This document shows positions 63,500 through 64,000 of a stretch of DNA of 64,000 bases, piece after piece. This DNA comes from Antedon bifida. Its lineage: Eukaryota > Echinodermata > Crinoidea > Comatulida > Antedonidae. The notes beneath the pieces are model-generated. The model was not told the DNA's origin. It made no database searches and saw only the letters and a program-made list of their open reading frames with translations. The stretch covers positions 17,656,717-17,720,716 of the forward strand of contig OY727098.1 of assembly GCA_963402885.1 (NCBI GenBank), in the 5' to 3' direction. Made by a program: the position numbers and the translations under genes. Within the stretch, counting starts at the first letter, position 1. Every line of letters begins with the position of its first letter.

Positions 63500-63717
63500 T
63501 TACTTGGTTGATAGGCCCTGTAGTCCTTGAGGAAGGGCCCTCAATTTTCCTTTGAAGGATTCCACAGTTTTTGCAGAATCTTCTGGTAATTTGTTCCAAT
63601 CGGAAATAATTCTATTGGCAACCAGTTGTTCCGCGACTTCTGTTTTTGCCTGCCTTTTGTCAATTTTTAATGGGTAGCCTCTAAAGTCTTCTCTTCGTGG
63701 GAGAGAGAAAAAATAGT
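63500..63717 (-). pseudogene. C-terminal fragment of a LINE reverse-transcriptase ORF
   Basis: The minus-strand frame has no start codon and ends in a stop at 63500-63502. It reads LPRREDFRGYPLKIDKRQ, then NRIISDWNKLPEDS, then VESFKGKLRAL. The series 'RRxDLRG', 'NRVVxxWNxLPEEVV' and 'SVxxFKxxLD' is the usual C-terminal end of non-LTR retrotransposon polymerase ORFs (CR1/jockey/RTE-like). Only this tail remains, as expected for a 5'-truncated insertion. It lies upstream of the first visible RNF11 exon. Confidence 0.75.
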
Positions 63718-64000
63718 ATAATGAAAATATTTTTTAAATCGATCAAGGGTTTGAGAATGGAAGGGTTTACACAATCTGTTCTCAATACCGGAAATATATT
63801 TTAATATATTTTAATATGTAACTTTAAATGCTGTACTACCACTATAAATTACATTATGTATTTGGTTAGCGGCATCCTTAATTTTGGCTAATTGCTTATG
63901 TCCTGAAAACTGTATCAAATTATGTAATAGTAATATTTGCTGGTCAGTGTGATAGTAATGTCTAGCTTCTTATCTGAATTACCAAGGAACAAAAGAAAGT

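Overview
This window is AT-rich, intron-rich eukaryotic nuclear DNA. The recognisable proteins are closest to animal (deuterostome-type) families. The noncoding DNA is full of short dispersed elements: foldback MITEs, tRNA- and 5S-like SINE pieces, LINE tails, and clusters built on 'aggcctag'. A marine invertebrate deuterostome, most likely an echinoderm, is my inference; no taxon-specific marker was tested. There is no sign of bacterial, plasmid or phage DNA and no CRISPR array.

Layout. (1) 1-13193: no recognisable exon; minisatellite, MITEs, LINE/SINE remnants. If the next gene is read correctly, this is intron of a large channel gene. (2) 13194-13583 (-): first coding exon of a BK/Slo1-type calcium-activated potassium channel (KCNMA1 family). 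(3) 13584-27096: about 13.5 kb without a convincing gene, holding a recent 409-bp tandem duplication. (4) 27097-34772 (-): complete two-exon DM + DMA transcription factor (DMRT family) with a 6.5-kb intron. (5) 34773-38722: promoter-side and intergenic sequence with a decayed tRNA-like gene. (6) 38723-47905 (-): complete 13-exon ERMP1, an ER membrane M28 metallopeptidase (865 codons assembled). (7) 48870-50879 (+): four-exon small membrane protein resembling TMEM243, head-to-head with ERMP1. (8) 51602-56574 (+): complete 10-exon WDR18 (423 aa). (9) 61104-63439 (-): the last two coding exons of RNF11; its first exon lies beyond the window.

All exon structures were built by hand from reading frame, GT/AG splice sites and remembered family sequence. 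ERMP1, WDR18, DMRT and RNF11 keep frame across every junction. The genes do not form one pathway: they cover an ion channel, a developmental regulator, ER proteolysis, ribosome assembly and ubiquitin signalling. ERMP1 and the TMEM243-like gene probably share a promoter region.

The most unusual material is in the repeats: a palindromic MITE family with eight copies, a MITE with a perfect CRE octamer in each terminal repeat, a dispersed repeat with hammerhead-ribozyme-like core elements, a nested foldback inside an ERMP1 intron, and a stop-containing duplicate of part of an ERMP1 exon. I found no clear evidence of a wholly new multi-gene system.
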